From Isoetes taiwanensis (taxonomy: Eukaryota; Streptophyta; Lycopodiopsida; Isoetales; Isoetaceae), in the NCBI GenBank assembly GCA_021234155.1, contig JAJEKV010000015.1, positions 530,852 to 594,851 on the forward strand: a stretch of 64,000 nucleotides of DNA, in the 5' to 3' direction. Shown here one piece after another: positions 1-10,989 of the stretch (the stretch's first letter is position 1; each line of letters opens with the position of its first letter). The notes beneath the pieces were generated by a model. It was not told the origin of the DNA. It did not search any database and was given only the letters and a program-made list of their open reading frames with translations. Made by a program: the position numbers and the translations under genes.

Positions 1-451
1 TTCTCCAATTCTTTCAATTGTCGATCTTCTTTTGCAGAAGTAAAAGATGAAAAATGCCACAAGGACAAAGAATTCAAAGTTCTTTCTAACCATAAGACCT
101 CATTCGAAATGCTTTATAACCATCTTTCATATATCAAGATGTTAAGCCTAAATGTGTTTACCTTGAGAAAAAATGCATTAGAAGAACCATTGAAACTTCT
201 TTCAGTGGAACTTCTGTTTGCATGACCCAGAAGTGGAAAAAATTGCCATAAAAAAAAACTAAAACATCCTCTCAGTTTATGCCATACTATAAAAAACAAA
301 CATTGAAAGTGGTAAATTACTGGGCCAACAAAAATAACTTTCATGCCAATTGGATGGTATACAAAGGGGTTGCCAGTTCTGGCTAAGAAGACAATTCAAA
401 TTTCTGAAGTGTCAAAAAAATACAATTAAGCTTCTCCAAGCAAGACAGATA
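1..451. other. Downstream flank of DeSI gene, no gene seen
   Basis: AT-rich sequence with no coding pattern I can support. It lies immediately 3' of the minus-strand DeSI gene and probably includes its 3' UTR. The short open frames here are not conserved-looking. Confidence 0.5.
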
Positions 452-2001
452 TTACTTAATTCCTCTTTTAGATGGAACAATAATCTCGGGAGAGCTTCCT
501 TCAGAACTAGAGCTAGAAGATGAAGGGCGACTTCTTGAATGAACCCTGCGGATTGGAAAATAGAGACATGAGGTGCTTGCAGCATCTGAAACAAGTACTT
601 CTGGCTCTGGACTGACTGATGCAGATGAGCTGCTTCGGAAAAAAAACCGAAAAACCACCTTTCCAACAGACACTATCTCTGACTTGGCTTGCTTAAGCTG
701 TCCAAGAAAATCCATATTAGGCACATGCACTTTCCAACAGGTTCAATACAATATATAAAACTGAAAAAATTGAAGCTCACCCGTTCCATAGTGCTTCCTG
801 CAACTTCAACTGCAGCATCTCCAGCATTGGCAAAACGATTTACCCAAGCTGTCATAAAATGCATGTTATTTTAAGCAAAACACATACTCATGTTTTTATA
901 AAAACATAAATATACTTGGATCCCATGAGCATCAAGTCATCATGATTATATGGTTTTCTTCATTGAAGGACATTTTGAAATAGGAACCTGGGGGTTTTTG
1001 CACGCCTAAGCTTTCACAAAACTTGTTACAAAAGTGATTGCAATTCTGAGACAGAAGATCATATGAATATCCTTGCCATTCTCTACTAAGTTCCATCAGT
1101 ATCTGATTCACCCTTATTTCGGAAAGGTTCGTATGCCCAAGAAACAGTGTCTGCCTATAAGTGTACAGAGAATTTTCTCTAGGTACACAGCTGTAGACCC
1201 CTGAGCCAGTCAGGCAGTAACCAAAAGACCACTCCTCCTCATAAACCTGGCATTTCGAAAAAGGAATTAGAATTCTGTTTGGGGGACACTGTAAAGTCCA
1301 ACAACTTAAAGAAATGGCAGATTTAAAATACTCCCTGTTAACTGTATGCATACTATTTGTAACTTAAAGGAATATCAAGGTTTCTGAATGGAAAAAGATG
1401 TAGATTTCTGTTTGAATAGATGCTTCCTTATCAGCCATGTATTACTTCAAAATGACAAGACTATAAAACACTTTATGCGTGAGAGAGGCAGGTTTGATAC
1501 ATGTGTTTTATCAAAAGCTAACATTCAGGAGCATTTACTTAAATCTTAGCATACATTAAGATTCTTTCTGAAGCAGTTTACACTAATATTGGCCTTTATG
1601 TATTCTCGATCTCTATAGAACCGAAATCTGCACTCTATAATTAATTATTTTTGTATGATCATTATCATAATTAGGTTTCTGAAATCCAGAATATATGAAA
1701 ATAGATAGAAATATAAGTTGGTGTGCAAAAAAGAGGAGAAAGCACAATCTGCCAATGTAGTGAAATTTACAATACCATAACAACAAACATCATACTTCCA
1801 TAACATCATACAAGGACATAAACAAACAAAATAAAAATTGGGCAAGACAAGACACGGAAAGGAAGTGAGAAAAACCTGGATACCGCCATGAAAGATGCCA
1901 CCAAGGCCGCGCATGATGCGATTGAGATGGACAACAGCAGTGTTAGCCCTAACCGAAACATTATTGGTAACATCGTAGACATGAAGAAAAACGTCGGACA
2001 T
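452..2001 (-). CDS. DeSI-like PPPDE desumoylating isopeptidase (4 exons)
   Basis: Predicted cysteine isopeptidase of the PPPDE/DeSI family, which removes SUMO or ubiquitin-like modifiers. Reading the minus strand, exons are 2001-1876, 1246-988, 848-781 and 697-452. All introns are GT-AG and the phases agree, giving about 232 aa. The start ATG at 2001-1999 begins MSDVFLHVYDVT, as in plant homologues; an upstream in-frame Met is less likely. His38 (in IFHGG) and Cys111 (in SQNCNHFC) match the His/Cys catalytic dyad of DeSI proteins, and the segment EWSFGYC...GSGVYSC is typical. Exon 3 encodes the conserved WVNRFANAGDAAVEVAG. The last exon continues from the KQAKSEIVSVGKV helix into a serine-rich, probably disordered tail of about 60 residues that ends in basic residues. 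Family assignment is firm; substrate specificity is unknown. Confidence 0.9.
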
Positions 2002-2819
2002 GGCTATGGAGAAGGAAGAAACCGCAAAAACAGCGGAAAAATTCTTCACATTGGATCATGGTAAGGTCTCTGTTCATCTCCGTCAGCCCCGCTCCACCGG
2101 GAGAACAGGGAAGAGGAAAAATCGCTCTCCGCGGAATCGACGCCCCCCATGGCCTCCCCCTTTCCAGGAGCGTATCCCGTCCGTCTATTTCCCCCTTTGA
2201 TTCTAGTTATTGTTGGTTGGTAGGAAGGTGGCAATTGATCGTGCGCGAATGAACTTAAGTTATCTTTGGAGTTTTTTAAGCTCTTCATTAATGCATTCCA
2301 TGTTACTATACAAATTAGAGTTCAACATGATAATCCTCTGGCCCATGCATTGTCTTGTATTACACAATTTCTTATCCATCTATACACTAGAATCCTAGGC
2401 CTCGCGTATGAAGGATTCTTGTTTTCCCCATGTTTGGTAACCATTTAGTGGAGGGACCATGGTGTGATGTGGAAGATCGCTACATGACCTTAATTTAAGC
2501 TCCACGATAGGCCAAATGGGAAAAAAGAAACAAAAAAAATAATCTTTGAATGCCTTGAGTCATTTGATTCATCACACAACATCGTATAATACATGTATCA
2601 AAAGAAGCCAATCTAGTGCTGATGATAAATACATATGGTCAATCTCGAACTTGTGATTTCAAGACAATAGATTTAAAGTCTCCACCATTGACGGATTTGG
2701 ACTGATGTTGGTCATACTTGCACCCATGACCTCGAGTGTGGCGGGTTAGATCCTAGAATTAAAGTACTCAATGCTTAGTCATCAAATAGGAAGAATTAAC
2801 ACAAATTGAGCATTCTCGT
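2002..2819. other. Upstream region of DeSI gene, otherwise empty
   Basis: This holds the presumed 5' UTR and promoter of the minus-strand DeSI gene; a GC-richer patch at about 2080-2180 is plausible 5' UTR. The rest is AT-rich with no supported gene. I could not pick a convincing TATA box or transcription start. Confidence 0.4.
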
Positions 2820-3066
2820 GAGGAGGACTCGCGATATATGCACACCAAAACACCGCCTTGATAGATAGGCTTTTCATTCATCACAACAGCAACATACATT
2901 GGGTTTATAATTTGGCAGTGAGTGCGGTAGCTGACCATAGGCACAATATCTGACTACCCAGATAAAGATGGAGAAGGTGCAAAGGTGAGAAAAGTGGTGG
3001 AGCTTCTCATCGGGATAAAGAAACCCCGCCCTTTTAGGTTTTCTAGGAAAATCCTAATGAGAAACG
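2820..3066. repeat. Dispersed non-coding repeat, copy 1
   Basis: This segment aligns by eye over most of its length with 60996-61226. Shared blocks include a head with ggactcgc then cacaaaaccg-like sequence, GATAGATAGGCTT-TCATTCATCACA, a TAGC(T/C)GACCATAGG(C/A)ACAATAT block, and a GC-rich hairpin (ACCCCGCCCTTT then GGTTTTC) followed by AAATCCTAATGAGAAA. It has no coding capacity. It may be the terminal part of a retroelement or a non-autonomous transposon; no terminal repeats were resolved. Confidence 0.6.
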
Positions 3067-3257
3067 CTCTCAGGGAATGCTTATGGTGCCCGAACAAGAA
3101 TGTAGACAACTGGAATCAATTGAAGAAAGAACCCAAAGGTGTTTGTTGATTCTAAAAACCAAGCACCTTTAAAAAGCATTAGTAATAACAAAAAATATAA
3201 AGATATGAAAACCTCCAAAGGGATCGGGTCAAATGCGCCAAGAATCCAAAATTCGAG

Positions 3258-3506
3258 ATGGCGCTTAGGGTTCCAGTTAGCGGCGGCGGGGCCGGCCGCC
3301 GATGCCCTCGAAGCTTCATCAAGGGTATGTCGGCCGGAGGAGCAAATAAAAACGCCGCCGCCGCTAAAAGTACGATCGTGTGGGAGCCGCTCGCCCATCC
3401 TCCCCGTCTGTCCCCGGATCTTGGCGGCCAGCAGTGCCCAATGGAGCATAGCCGCAGCTCTGTTACCTCTCGCTTTCTCCGGGTCGTTGAATCTATGGCG
3501 GGATAA
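3258..3506 (+). CDS. Hypothetical small GC-rich ORF
   Basis: An 82-codon frame lies in the most GC-rich patch of the first 10 kb. It starts MALRVPVSGGGAG and is rich in Ala, Gly, Arg and Ser. A donor-like GGTATGG follows the stop directly, so the patch may be the first exon of a spliced gene read in another frame; a second frame on the same strand (3139-3573) is also open. I recognise no domain. It could equally be non-coding promoter-proximal DNA. Confidence 0.25.
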   Translation: MALRVPVSGGGAGRRCPRSFIKGMSAGGANKNAAAAKSTIVWEPLAHPPRLSPDLGGQQCPMEHSRSSVTSRFLRVVESMAG

Positions 3507-3573
3507 GGTATGGTGTTTCGCTTCGCCTTTGATCTTGTTAGGCAGCCAAGGATTCGTAGAGATTCTAGTATGA

Positions 3574-4401
3574 TTTTTCGGGCCTCGAAAGATTCTGTTC
3601 CTTAGAATATCGTGATCGAGCTTCGTGGTTGCTTACCGATTCCTCTACAACCCATGTGACAGTTTTATTTGGTCTTTTCTTGGAACACTTAAGTCGTCTC
3701 CCGCCCCATCCCAAATTTTAGGGGAAGAGGGTTTTCTATTAATTGGTTCAAATTTTATACGATGAAATAGGACATAGAGCAAAGAAATAGACCTGTATGG
3801 AGACCGGGGTTGTTTTGCAAACCGAAGGAGCATGGGAAGTCGCGGCCTATGCTAGCGTCTAGGATGTGTAAGGGGAGATGGCAGACCACTCTTCGGAGCA
3901 GGCTTGAGGATGTCACCGTAGTGGGAAGATGGAGTTCCTCTTGTAGTACTGCTATGTTGTGGATTAGATAAAGCCTAGTTAACGAGCGGGATGAAGCTAG
4001 CTCTCCTGAACGCTCAAGCGTTTAGCATCATCAAGGAAACGAGCTTCAAGTGGCTGCAGCTTCAGCAAGTAATGTGCTCTCTATCTCTACTTTGATCTGA
4101 TATAACCTTTTTCATGTGATAGAATATCTTCTTGACATGTCATCATCGACACCTATTTTGAGGGATGAATGAGGGGTCCCAAACAGGTGGAAAGATCCAA
4201 GGTTTGTTCCTTTAGTATCTGTTATTGCTTAGAAGAGGTGCAGGTTCGTGTCAGAGTACTCGTCTTTGAGGAAAAAGGGATGGGCCTCCTATAGTATGAG
4301 GAATGACAGAGAAGCAGTAGAGCTACCTTGCCCGAGTACTAAGTTTGAGCACCTCATCCACCCTTCTTCTTGGGTGTGGTACAAATACTTCCAATCTAGC
4401 C
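3574..4401. other. No gene seen
   Basis: No supported coding sequence or structural RNA. The stretch is of mixed composition and ends at the trinucleotide tail of the minus-strand LINE. Confidence 0.4.

Positions 4402-4434
<33 letters not shown>
4402..4434 (-). repeat. (TAA)n tail of LINE-1 copy
   Basis: About eleven ATT units, which read TAA on the LINE sense strand. They begin just 3' of the LINE ORF2 stop at 4488, so they are best read as the 3' tail of that element rather than an independent microsatellite. I-type LINEs are known to end in TAA-type simple repeats. Confidence 0.7.
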
Positions 4435-4438
<4 letters not shown>

Positions 4439-4487
4439 CTAATGCTCTCTTGGGCCTCGAGGGCCATGGAGCACATGAACTTTCTTT

Positions 4488-7400
4488 TTACAACTTTTGC
4501 AATAATGAGCGGTGTGCGTCCACCGCTTTTATATAAGGTCCTAATGTCAATGTTGGTAAAGAGAACAATGAGTGTAAATCTGTTACATATATCCCAAAAT
4601 TAGACCTGATGTGGGCGTATTCTGGACAGTGCATGAAAACATGGTGTTCATCTTCAATTGCCCCTGTCTTGCATATCTTACATAAACGGGATTCAACTGG
4701 CGTCTTTAACCATCGTCCAGTTTCGATCTCCAATTTATGCGATCCTGTTCTGTATTTTGCCAATACCCGGCTTTGTACTTTTGGTATGCCCGCTTGGAGA
4801 TACTTTTGGCACTCATATGGTTCCATGTGATTAATATTATTTCTGTACAGTACCATGCGTTTACCCGGATCAGCCCAGAGATGAATTATTGCCAATTTTT
4901 CCAGCAAATCTCTTGTCTCTTTTTTGTCCTGTGGCCAATTCGATTCATCCACGCCCCACTTTGCTGCCCATGCCAGCAGATTTGTTCTCCATCCTGTGTG
5001 CGAATTTATCATGGCTTGGTGAGATAATCGGTCTGTGTGCTGCCCTTTGACTCTGTTAAAGAAGTTAATTGCTTGGTATAGGCCTTCCAATTCAAGTGGG
5101 AACATGCCCACTTCAGCTAGCATGATAGCATATGGAATTTGGGATCGGATTCCCAATTCTTCTCTCAAGAACATTTTCTGAACCCCCTCAATCTGCTTCC
5201 ACATGTGTTGTGAGATTCCAGGCCCCCAAATAGGGACACCATACAAAGCTACTGTTTGAACCAACGTCTTGAATAAGATCTTCTTCAAGCCCCATTGTGT
5301 GAGTGAAGCACGGTTGCATCTTGCCAACATGCTGTAGAGCGCAGCTTTCCCTCCGGATGCTCTTCTACTTACGCAATTTTTCCAGCTATAGTTGGAAGCA
5401 ATATCTACTCCGAGATATTTGTAGCTCTCAACAATTTCCATGATCTGCCCTTTGTATATGAATTCTGGTCTGTTTTGCCAAAGATCATGATCTTTGATTT
5501 AGCTAGATTCACGCCATCTTCTTAGTTTCACAAAAGGCCTCCAAGTCGTTAAGGTGATTCTCAATCGTTTTCGGTTTTGCTTGCCAAGAAAAACCACATC
5601 GTCTGATATAGCGTGTTGAATGACATATGCCCCTAAGCATGTACACGCTAATGATCCGCTTTAAGCCATTCATCCAATTCGTCTATGAAGAGCCCAAAAC
5701 AGGTCGAGACAAGGGGCAACCCCAAGCGCACCCTCAATCGTGTTCGTATTTGGATTTGCGTATCACATTCTACTGAAACTTTGATTAATACTTCGGCATA
5801 TAATTGTGATACTGCTGCTCTAATGTCTTTGGGAACTCCTAGTTGTATCATCCTGTCACTGAGCTCTCTTTGTGGAACTGTGTCAAATGCTTTAGTAAAA
5901 TCAATGTAGGCTATGTATAACGCTGCATTTGGAGCTTTTGCATTCTCAATAAGAGTCCTAAGGATTAGCACATGATCAAGTGTATTATGATCTTCTCTGA
6001 ACCCAGCCTGGCATGGAGAGCGTACTTCTGCCTGTTCTGCCCGTGAGCTCAGCTTTTTTTCCAGGAGACTTCCTAAGATTTTGGCAAACACACTGCTTAT
6101 CAGAATAGTCCTATAATTAGCTGCTTTCTTTTTGTCTCCGCCCTTATGTATAGGATGAACACGATTTGTTTTCCAATTGTATGGCAACCCAAGCATGAGA
6201 CTTTTGTTTAACAAATCTGTCAAAATAGCTATTGTTTTCTCTCCAGATCATGTGCTTTATTATTAGAGATCTTAGATAAACAGTCTCGGACCTCTGATAT
6301 TTCGAAAAGTTCTGTTTGTGGAGCTATTAATGGCATGCAACTGGCGCCATTCTTTTCATACAGGGCTTTGAAATTTAGACAAAGCATCTACATCCAATAT
6401 AGCCTGTTCAGATCTACATTGCAGCATGTCCCAAAATCGTTTTTGGGTGTTTTGAGAACTGCTCAGACAACTGTGCTTGCCTTTGTGCACCATAAGCACG
6501 CTTTTTTTCTCTGATAATTTGTTTGTACCATTTTGGTTTATAAATGCAGTTCTGTGGCAGTTTTCTTCTAGCTTCACGGCATTCTTCATCGGGTCTTCAT
6601 CCCACCATGAGTTGCAAGGCCTCCCTGGCATATGTTTCTTAGAAAGCCCAAAAATGTCTTTGGCTGCAGAAAATGTTATTCTTTGGAATTGCACTGCGTC
6701 CTCTTCAAGGTTTCCAGACCATGTGGCGGCTGTCAACAAACTTTCAATGTGTTTTTCATATTTTTCGTGATGTTCATAGTTCACTTTCAGCTTAGGACAA
6801 AAATGCGGAGATAATTTTTCTGAGCTTACTTGGATTTTGAATACTATATGCAAGGGTGCATGATCTGACTCAGGTAGTTTGGTACCCACACAGAAATCTG
6901 ATATAAGATCCCTTCTCTTTGCCATGACATAGTCGATTGCACTGGCACCTGCATGATTTTGGTAAGTAAGTTTTCCTGATGCTGGGAAAGCTCTTATGCC
7001 ATTTATTATTCTCAGTTGACATATTGTGCAAAGATCTAGCAGCTTCTCACCCATTCCATTTGACATATTGTCCTCTGAAATTCTATGATATGTGGGATCA
7101 TCAGTTTCATCTAAATAGATGTTTGCCAGATCGTCAAATACTTTGGCTTGTTTGCAGCCAGTACGTCCATTGAAATCGCCTACTATGACTATTTCTCCTC
7201 GAGAAGAGAATTCTAGAATATCAGAGCAAAGGTTACCAAATGGATTTTCCTTATCAAACCCAGATCTGTTGTAGATGTTGGAGTTTTCTGGAGCAAAGTA
7301 ACAAACAGCCAAAATCAATTGTTGCCTATTCCCTTTTAATTCCAACCACATGTATTGGTTATTTGTATCATTTTTCAAAAGTTGCATTTCATATATTGAA

Positions 7401-7634
7401 TCTGCTCTCTTATATACTGCTATCCCTCCAAAGCCTCTTATATACTGCTATCCCTCTTATTTTCTCATTCCAAATTTGACCAATCAGCACAAAACCAGGT
7501 ATGTCAGGTGATAGACGTAATTGATGTGTCCATGTTTCTGTAAAACAGAGGAAATCCTGGTGTTCCCATATCTGAAAAGTAGCATCTATCTTCGCTTGAG
7601 TTAGTCCATGTGCGTTCCATAGACTGACTCTCAA
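4488..7634 (-). pseudogene. LINE ORF2: endonuclease-reverse transcriptase, broken
   Basis: The apurinic-type endonuclease runs from about 7634 to 6700, starting MRVSLWNAHG, with GDFNGR, AIDYVMAKRR and SDHAPLHI motifs. A 28-bp tandem duplication at 7407-7456 shifts the frame inside it. Reverse transcriptase follows (6223-5648) with FTKAFDTVP recognisable. The motif normally reading GVRQGCPLSP has degraded to RVRLGLPLVS, and the catalytic YADDV box at about 5600 reads AISDDVV after frame disruption. The C-terminal part (5441-4488) includes SYKYLGVDI and a CKIC...HHVFMHC zinc-type motif. The element cannot encode an active enzyme as it stands. Confidence 0.85.
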
Positions 7635-7646
7635 AGCCCCTGCTTC

Positions 7647-8360
7647 CTATTTATGTCTGTTGGTAACAATGGCTTTGCCTCCCTGATCCAAGTAAGCTAT
7701 CAAACCTGATTCTCTTGCCTCCTTCACTTTGGCCCATTCCTTTTTTCTAAATTCCAGTTGGCTTGGTGTTAGATCCACATCCAGCCATATCTTCTCACCC
7801 TTAAGTGCACTTCTGTTATGAAGTACTCGATCTCTTGCTTCCCTGGATTGAAATTTTACCAAGATAGGACGGGTATGGTATCCTAATTTTCCCAATCGTC
7901 TAGCAGATACATAAAGAGGATCATTCAGGTGCATAGTTTCTGAGAAAAACCGTCTTACCATTTCCGTTATATCTTCTCCTTCAGTCTCATGTAGACCAGA
8001 AATTTTCAGATTCTTTGCTCTGATCTCTTGATCCCGTTGCTCAGAGGAAATTTCAGCATGATGTATCTTCATTTGCTCCTTGGTGGTATCAGCAACCAAA
8101 GAGGCTAGTTTACTTTCAAGGGCTTCAATCTGTGCCTGAAAATCCGTTGATGGTTTATGCATGTTTACTGAAATTTCTTCGTTCGGTGCCTTCAAACTAG
8201 TGTTCTGAGTGACTAGTCTGTCCAAGATCCCATGCATCCCTTCAACTTCTGATTTTAGGCCCAGTATTTCCGCCTTTAGTTCTTGCATCATTGCTATGAT
8301 ATTGGCTGAGTCTCCCTCATATTCACATGGATCAAGTGATCCTTTCTTTTTCGGAGGCAT
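7647..8360 (-). CDS. LINE ORF1 protein
   Basis: An intact 237-aa frame upstream of ORF2 in the same LINE. It starts MPPKKKGS. Residues of about 20-110 show heptad-like Leu/Ile spacing (ELKAEILGLKSEVEGM), consistent with a trimerising coiled coil. They are followed by an RRM-like and C-terminal region with IRAKNLKISGLHE, ARRLGK and RPILVKFQSREARDRVL, a layout known from LINE ORF1 RNA chaperones. It has no stop codons although ORF2 is broken. Confidence 0.75.
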   Translation of the reverse strand: MPPKKKGSLDPCEYEGDSANIIAMMQELKAEILGLKSEVEGMHGILDRLVTQNTSLKAPNEEISVNMHKPSTDFQAQIEALESKLASLVADTTKEQMKIHHAEISSEQRDQEIRAKNLKISGLHETEGEDITEMVRRFFSETMHLNDPLYVSARRLGKLGYHTRPILVKFQSREARDRVLHNRSALKGEKIWLDVDLTPSQLEFRKKEWAKVKEARESGLIAYLDQGGKAIVTNRHK

Positions 8361-8410
8361 TCCCTACGAAATATCACGGTGACCTGCTCACAGTTCGCGC
8401 TCACAGTTCG

Positions 8411-8495
8411 CGCTCACTATGTCTTGCGTGTAATAAGGTCTTGCACCATTTCTTTATCAATAAAATATAAAAATCTTGCCTTCAAAAAAAAAAAT
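8411..8495 (+). mobile_element. Possible short 3' tail of a plus-strand retroelement
   Basis: The sequence has an AATAAAA-type signal followed by CTTGCCTTC and a run of 11 A, then more A-rich DNA. This looks like the polyadenylated end of a severely 5'-truncated LINE or processed transcript abutting the 5' end of the minus-strand LINE. No coding part remains. Confidence 0.4.
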
Positions 8496-9641
8496 GCTTA
8501 AAAAAAAAAACTATCTTGATGGAGGGTTGGTCGCATGTGTCACGCAAACAAAAAGCCTCTAAACATAGAGGGTCGTCGTGCCACATGAATGAATATAGAC
8601 AAAAAACATGAACATAAAAAATAAAATATCAATGAGAACCCTACACCTCCAGAGGGGCTGTTGCGCATGCCACGCGAACAAAAAAACCTCTATAAAATAT
8701 GGGGCCAATAGCAACAACAACATTAATGATAAATAAAAATTCTCAATGGAGCTAGTCCTGCCTGCCCAGCGAACAACATAAAAAAAAGATGGGACAGGGA
8801 CAGAGGGTTTTCACAATGACTCTATACTGCTATGAGAAGAACGTCGAATATGGAAAACCACCTAAAAAGTCGTATATATATTGCTCATCCTCTTTTGAGA
8901 ATGCCGATCCTACAGTATGGATCGATAGCATTCTTGTGAGGACGACTTACGACATACACACACCAAAAACCAAAATACTGCCCGAATAAAAGAGGAATCT
9001 ACTCACAATCCTAATTGACGAGTTGAAGATCGCGTTGAATGGCTTAATGGCAGCAAGATAGTGATGAACTAGATGAGGGCAACTGGAGGAAAGGACATGA
9101 TCCATAGGGCAAAGAGCGACATACATGGTCAATGAAAAAAGGAAATGGGAAGTAGAATGATAAGGAAATGAGGATAAGGGGATAAGGTCGCAATAGAGAA
9201 TAAGGCTGAGGTTTTGAGGTAAGGTTGATGGACATAGTCAAGAAACATGATTAGAAGTCATAAAAATGAGAGTAAAGAGGTGTAAGGCAACGAGGATAAA
9301 TAGAAAGTATAATATGAACTATAAGTAGTAAAAGATATAGTAATGTTTAAACTAAGCATCCCAAAACCACTAGAGAAATATGCTAGCAGAAGAGATGAAC
9401 ATAAAATAAATGATGGCATGTCTGCAACGAAAACATCTGAAGCATAGAAGAACATGGGGACTCGAGAATCATGTTAACTATGATAACAAATTACAATCTA
9501 GAAGAACGTTATGATAAGAAGAATCTCCTAAGCCAGGTCAACAATAGCTGCATGCATTTCATAGAAGAACAATGGGCCAGAGACAATGTCAAGCCATCAG
9601 AGTCTCCTAAACTAGGTCCACAATAGCTGCATGTATGGCGT
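8496..9641. repeat. Low-information repeat DNA, related in style to 61-64 kb
   Basis: It contains two diverged copies of a short block (cacgcaaacaaaaagcct followed by ctcta and a GGG run) at about 8535 and 8670. A head motif at 8938-8976 (gaggacgacttacgac then cacaccaaaa) is like the one that starts the repeats at 2820 and 60996. The purine-rich remainder resembles 62-64 kb in texture. No gene is supported. Confidence 0.4.
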
Positions 9642-10199
9642 ATGGCATCAGGTGGTTTTCGTGCTGCCTCAGTCCCGGAATTGGGATCCTCCATTTCGGC
9701 CTCCATGGTCGCCTCCGCCGGTATGCATTCTTGCTCGCAATTTTCTGCCTCTTTGGCCTCTCCAGTGCTACCTTCTAATTCTCGTCTCAATCCACTTGCA
9801 TATGCCCCCTGCCTCTATGGATTTGCAATTCCCTCCCCTCTCTTTGCCATGTACTTCTACTTCTGCCTCTCTTCCTCTATTGCCCCATCGGATGGTCATG
9901 TGGAGAAGCAAATTTTGTGTAGCATTGGATGGAATCTGAAACAGGTGCACTTTGCTTTCGCATTAAAGGCTGGGTTGCAATGGTTCAAGGAGGGAAACCC
10001 GGTTACCGCAGTTTTTTTTCTTGAGCTGCCAAAACAAAGAAAGCTAGCTGCATCTCTTGATCTCTGCCAGTCCGGGATGGGCGTGTTGTTTGAGATCGGT
10101 GAGCTTAGAGGCTTTTTGCATAATCACTTTTTAGCTTTCTTCAACGCTTTCGGCGTCTTCCTTTTCAATCAGATTTTTCAAAGCGGCCTTGCTTGCTAA
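9642..10199 (+). CDS. Hypothetical ORF, unrecognised
   Basis: A single 185-codon open frame starting MASGGFRAASVPELG. The first half is rich in Ser, Pro and Ala, and the second half has hydrophobic stretches (FLHNHFLAFFNAFGVFLF). I see no known domain, no clear splice structure and no homologue elsewhere in the window. It could be a chance frame in repeat DNA, and the low confidence reflects that. Confidence 0.2.
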   Translation: MASGGFRAASVPELGSSISASMVASAGMHSCSQFSASLASPVLPSNSRLNPLAYAPCLYGFAIPSPLFAMYFYFCLSSSIAPSDGHVEKQILCSIGWNLKQVHFAFALKAGLQWFKEGNPVTAVFFLELPKQRKLAASLDLCQSGMGVLFEIGELRGFLHNHFLAFFNAFGVFLFNQIFQSGLAC

Positions 10200-10832
10200 G
10201 GTTCATCCTATAGTCACCAATGAGCAAGGGCCACTTTAGAGGCCGAGATCAGCCCGAATGATTTAAATTTGAGGCCACATTTTCTCTCAAGAGGGGCAAG
10301 TGTTAAGTCTTGATGGTATTCCATTGGAGTTTTTCGGGAGTATTGGGATTGGCTTGATGCGGATGTGTATGATGCTTTGGGGGATTTTAAAAGACAAAGC
10401 GGTATTTAGGTGCCCTAATGTGATACAAAGCTCGGGTGTGTCCAGGCACTTGCCCATTTCATCACATGTAGTCGAATTCCGAGTGGGCGGTGTGCCCTAG
10501 TGTGATTTAAGCCCTATCGAATCAGCGGCACTTGGGAGCAAAATCTTAATCTGCGGCTTCCTTACGTGACCTAAGATCAACCTAAGATAGGCGATGGCGT
10601 GACAATTCGTTCAAAAATTTAAAAAAATCAAACTTGGCAAAATCTCACGGCATCGGCTCTCTACTTGGCGAAAATCCGATACGGCAATTATCATAATCTC
10701 AAAGTAGCGGTGCTCCCCGATGATAGTTAACCGGTGTTTTGCAATTAGATGTGAGTTTTTTGGTTTTAGGGCGGCGTTTTGCTAAGCGCTAAGCTGCGGT
10801 AGTGGAATATCATCAAGCTTCAAATGCGAGAT
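10200..10832. other. No gene seen; left flank of giant Mutator-like element
   Basis: No supported coding sequence. It ends at the 10-bp direct repeat that borders the candidate giant element. Confidence 0.4.
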
Positions 10833-10842
10833 GCCATCATGC
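10833..10842. repeat. Candidate target-site duplication, left
   Basis: GCCATCATGC here is repeated in the same orientation at 26980-26989, immediately outside the paired inverted repeats. Ten bp is within the 8-11 bp range known for Mutator-like insertions. A further copy of the same motif lies at about 27012 in the right flank, which weakens the call slightly. Confidence 0.6.
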
Positions 10843-10894
10843 GGAACAAAATATTTTTACCGGTTATTGTGATTCGCCATAAAATATTCCTTGG
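10843..10894 (+). repeat. Left terminal inverted repeat of giant element
   Basis: It starts GGAACAAAATATTTTTACC and pairs with the reverse complement of 26928-26979 at clearly above-chance identity over about 52 bp. It grades inward into hairpin-unit DNA. Confidence 0.6.
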
Positions 10895-10989
10895 CCTTGA
10901 AATCATCGGGCCGCAACCCGTTATCCGTGCCGAAGCCCCATTTTTCATTTTGTGGCGAGTAAACTTTTCGGGGGATATATACCTTCGGT

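Larger units (their letters stand above)
4402..8390 (-). mobile_element. Decayed two-ORF LINE with TAA tail
   Basis: A nearly full-length non-LTR retrotransposon on the minus strand. In order it has a short 5' leader containing a tandem duplication of a GCGCTCACAGTTC-type unit, ORF1 (8360-7647), ORF2 in broken frames (7634-4488) with endonuclease, reverse transcriptase and a C-terminal Cys/His motif, a short 3' UTR and a (TAA)n tail. It resembles the LINE remnant at 58.3-59.4 kb more than the L1-type elements at 37.8-54.1 kb. I could not identify its target-site duplication, and the exact 5' end is uncertain. Confidence 0.8.
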
